Part shown: positions 23,756 to 26,323 of the stretch, one piece after another
How the letters are laid out: every line of letters starts with the position of its first letter
How positions within the stretch are numbered: the first letter of the stretch is position 1
Assembly (NCBI GenBank): GCA_946482615.1
Contig: CAMLSF010000036.1
Span: 1 to 26,323 of the forward strand
DNA length: 26,323 bases
Reading direction: 5' to 3'
Origin: an uncultured Chromatiaceae bacterium
GTDB lineage: Bacteria; Pseudomonadota; Gammaproteobacteria; Enterobacterales; Alteromonadaceae
Made by a program: the position numbers and the translations under genes
Notes under the pieces: model-generated
Database searches by the model: none
Seen by the model: the letters and a program-made list of their open reading frames with translations, nothing else
What the model was told of the DNA's origin: nothing

Positions 23756-26323
23756 ATGAAAAGAATGTTAATTAACGCCACGCAGGAAGAAGAAATCCGC
23801 GTAGCACTTGTCGATGGACAAAAATTATACGACCTGGATATCGAAAGCCCAGGGCACGAACAGAAAAAAGCCAATATCTACAAAGGAAAAATCACCCGGG
23901 TTGAGCCCAGTCTGGAAGCAGCTTTTGTTGATTATGGCTCTGAACGCCATGGCTTTTTACCTCTGAAAGAAATCTCCCGCGAATATTTCCCTGCCGGTTA
24001 TACCTTTGACGGTCGCCCCAATATCAAAGAAGTAGTCAAAGAAGGTCAGGAAGTTATTATCCAGATTGATAAAGAAGAACGTGGTCAAAAAGGCGCAGCC
24101 TTAACCACTTTTATCTCTTTAGCTGGTTCTTATTTAGTATTGATGCCTAACAATCCCCGCGCCGGTGGTATTTCCCGTCGTATTGAAGGCGACGAGCGTC
24201 AGGACTTAAAAGACTCTTTGGATCAATTACAACTACCAGACGGCATGGGGTTAATAGTCCGTACCGCTGGTGTGGGTAAATCGCACGAAGAGCTGGATTA
24301 CGACTTAAAAGCCTTGTTAAAACACTGGTCTGCTATTACCCACGAAGCACAAAACCGCCCTGCTCCTTTCCTGATCCATCAGGAAAGCAACGTGGTGTTC
24401 CGTGCTATCCGTGATTACCTGCGCCGTGATGTCGGTGAAATACTGATCGACAACCCACGTATTTTCGAAGAAGCCAAAGTTTATATTCAGCAGTTCCGTC
24501 CTGATTTTGCCCACCGCGTCAAAATGTATCAGGGCGAAGTGCCACTGTTTATGCACTTCCAGATTGAAACTCAGATCGAATCCGCTTTCCGCCGTGAAGT
24601 GCGTTTACCTTCTGGTGGCTCCATCGTCATCGACAGCACTGAAGCCTTAACTGCCATTGACATTAACTCGTCAAAAGCCACCAAAGGCGGTGATATCGAA
24701 GAAACAGCCTTTAATACCAACTTAGAAGCGGCCGATGAAATTGCCCGTCAGTTACGTTTACGTGACTTGGGTGGTTTGATTGTGATCGACTTCATCGACA
24801 TGACGCCGGTTCGTCATCAGCGTGAAGTCGAAAACCGCTTAAAAGACGCGGTAAAACAAGACCGTGCCCGCGTTCAGATTGGCCGCATTTCCCGTTTTGG
24901 TTTACTGGAAATGTCACGTCAGCGTTTACGTCCTTCGTTGGGCGAATCTGCGACTCATGTCTGTCCACGTTGTCATGGCCGCGGTACTATCCGCAGCACT
25001 GAGTCTTCAGCTCTGTCGATTTTACGTTTAATCGAAGAAGAAGCCATTAAAGACAACACCAGTCAGATCCATGCTCAGGTACCGGTCTCAGTTGCGACCT
25101 ACCTGATGAATGAAAAACGCGATTCAGTACGTCGTATTGAAAGCCGTCACGGCATCCGGATTTACATCATTCCAAACGAACATATGGAAACGCCAAACTA
25201 TGAAGTGACGCGCATCCGTATCGACGAAGAGATTGAAGAGTCCAGCTACAACATGGTGAAAGCTCCAGCTATGGGCAGCGCTGTGTATCACCCTATTGGT
25301 GAAACTGTTAAAGAAAAACCAGCAGTCTCAGCCATTAATCTGGCTGAAGCTTCGAATGCAACAACACCAGTTCCTGCGGCCCGCAAAGCAGAAGCTGCTG
25401 CAGTCAAAGAAGCTGGCCCTGGTCTGGTGGAGTCTGTCGTAGGTTGGTTTAAATCTTTATTCGCTGCTGCTCCGGCACCAGAGAAAAAAGCGGAAGAAGC
25501 CCCACGTCGCAGTAATAACCGTGATAACAACAGACGTCGTAACAACAAAAATCGCCGCCGTCAGGAAGGGGATGAAAAAGTTGCCAAAGACGACAATGCT
25601 GTTCCGGCCAAAGCTGAACGCAGCAATGAACGCCATCAGGAACGCACTACAGAACAACGTTCAGCAAGACAGGATAAACCTCGTCAGGAACGTGGTGAAC
25701 GTGCTGAGCGCCCTGAACGTCATGATCGCCAGGAGCAGAAAAAACCTGTTTCTGAGCGTCCTGCTCCAGTAAAAGCTGCAGAGCATGACGAAGATCACAG
25801 CACTAAGCTGGTGGAACGTCGTCAACGTCGTCAGATGCGCAAGTCTGTACGTCATGAAAAAGAAGCTGTTGAAGCCGCTGCAGTAACAGTAGAAGCTGCT
25901 GTTGTCGCTGCTCCTGTAGTTGAAACAGCAGTAGTAGCACCTGTTGTGATTGACACCGTAGCCGCAGAAATTGCTGCAGCGCCAGTCAACGCAGCAGCGA
26001 CTGAACCTGCTGCTGTTCAGGCTGATGCCGTTGAAACTGCGCAGGCAGACGCCACAGATGCGGAAAACACTGATGCAGAAAAAGATGCAGCTGAAGGCCG
26101 TAGCCGCAGCCGTCGTTCTCCACGTCACTTACGTGCTGCTGGTCAGAAACGCAAAAAAGAACAGCAGGATCAGGAAGCTGAAGAAGCTTTAGCTGCCCGT
26201 TACCCTGAAGATCAGGACACTGTGATCAGCACTGAACAGCAACTGGATTTACCTATAGCCGAAGCTGTTGTTGAAACTGCTGTTGTGGAAACACAGGCAG
26301 AAACAGCTCCAGTGGCTGCAGAA
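23756..26323 (+). CDS. rne: Ribonuclease E (partial, C-terminus beyond window)
   Basis: RNase E is the main endoribonuclease of mRNA decay and rRNA/tRNA processing and scaffolds the degradosome at the inner membrane. 856 codons are visible and the frame is open at the right edge. The catalytic half contains the S1 domain (about 36-118), the DNase-I-like active site D302 (IDINSS) and D345 (VIDFID), and the zinc-link C403/C406 (CPRCHGRG). A short amphipathic segment near 556-570 ([13 protein letters not shown]) fits the membrane-anchoring helix. After it comes a low-complexity, Arg-rich RNA-binding region (about 583-700), then long Ala/Val/Glu/Pro-rich stretches and another basic patch ([20 protein letters not shown]). 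The ATG at 23756 has only a weak AGAG upstream, as in E. coli. Confidence 0.97.
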   Translation, partial: MKRMLINATQEEEIRVALVDGQKLYDLDIESPGHEQKKANIYKGKITRVEPSLEAAFVDYGSERHGFLPLKEISREYFPAGYTFDGRPNIKEVVKEGQEVIIQIDKEERGQKGAALTTFISLAGSYLVLMPNNPRAGGISRRIEGDERQDLKDSLDQLQLPDGMGLIVRTAGVGKSHEELDYDLKALLKHWSAITHEAQNRPAPFLIHQESNVVFRAIRDYLRRDVGEILIDNPRIFEEAKVYIQQFRPDFAHRVKMYQGEVPLFMHFQIETQIESAFRREVRLPSGGSIVIDSTEALTAIDINSSKATKGGDIEETAFNTNLEAADEIARQLRLRDLGGLIVIDFIDMTPVRHQREVENRLKDAVKQDRARVQIGRISRFGLLEMSRQRLRPSLGESATHVCPRCHGRGTIRSTESSALSILRLIEEEAIKDNTSQIHAQVPVSVATYLMNEKRDSVRRIESRHGIRIYIIPNEHMETPNYEVTRIRIDEEIEESSYNMVKAPAMGSAVYHPIGETVKEKPAVSAINLAEASNATTPVPAARKAEAAAVKEAGPGLVESVVGWFKSLFAAAPAPEKKAEEAPRRSNNRDNNRRRNNKNRRRQEGDEKVAKDDNAVPAKAERSNERHQERTTEQRSARQDKPRQERGERAERPERHDRQEQKKPVSERPAPVKAAEHDEDHSTKLVERRQRRQMRKSVRHEKEAVEAAAVTVEAAVVAAPVVETAVVAPVVIDTVAAEIAAAPVNAAATEPAAVQADAVETAQADATDAENTDAEKDAAEGRSRSRRSPRHLRAAGQKRKKEQQDQEAEEALAARYPEDQDTVISTEQQLDLPIAEAVVETAVVETQAETAPVAAE

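Noticed and set aside
25288..26128. Minus-strand open frames opposite the rne C-terminal region
   Set aside because: They arise from the low-complexity Ala/Arg-rich codons of rne read in reverse and resemble no protein family.

Overview
The window is chromosomal core DNA from a gammaproteobacterium. The gene order yceD-rpmF-plsX-fabH-fabD-fabG-acpP-fabF, followed by pabC-mltG-tmk-holB-pilZ-tatD, with maf, rluC and rne on the other side, is the classical gammaproteobacterial arrangement. A GntR-type prp regulator next to prpB-prpC-acnD, an exported M1 peptidase and a PilZ gene between holB and tatD point to the Alteromonadales/Chromatiales-like group (Rheinheimera, Alishewanella or relatives). 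That placement is an inference from gene content; no rRNA gene is present.

Region 1 (1-5400, minus strand) is a methylcitrate-cycle operon for propionate catabolism: gntR (prpR-like) > prpB > prpC > acnD, with acnD running off the left edge. Two TGTCGACA-centred palindromes sit in front of gntR. A complete 126-bp ERIC-like repeat lies between prpC and acnD. Region 2 (5460-6783) holds one DUF4386 membrane protein with its own terminator, then 535 bp without a gene that contains an unusual array of four 11-bp-phased GGATAA-like repeats.

Region 3 (6784-11283, minus strand) is a tightly packed operon pabC > mltG > tmk > holB > pilZ > tatD, with 4- to 8-base overlaps and several non-ATG starts. 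Region 4 (11406-14317) is a pair of exported proteins, an M1 metallopeptidase and a DUF6702 protein, inserted between fabF and pabC. Region 5 (14473-20685, minus strand) is the fatty-acid/phospholipid cluster yceD > rpmF > plsX > fabH > fabD > fabG > acpP > fabF. It has a near-consensus, apparently leaderless promoter at yceD, an internal acpP promoter, a terminator after acpP and another after fabF.

Region 6 (20837-23149) has maf on the plus strand and rluC > HAD phosphatase on the minus strand, converging on a REP-like hairpin. Region 7 (23150-26323) is a divergent control region and rne (RNase E), with a leader of about 0.4 kb and an open reading frame that continues past the right edge.

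No exotic system (CRISPR, toxin-antitoxin, prophage, biosynthetic island) is visible. The interest lies in regulatory and repeat architecture, and in the little-described M1/DUF6702 pair.
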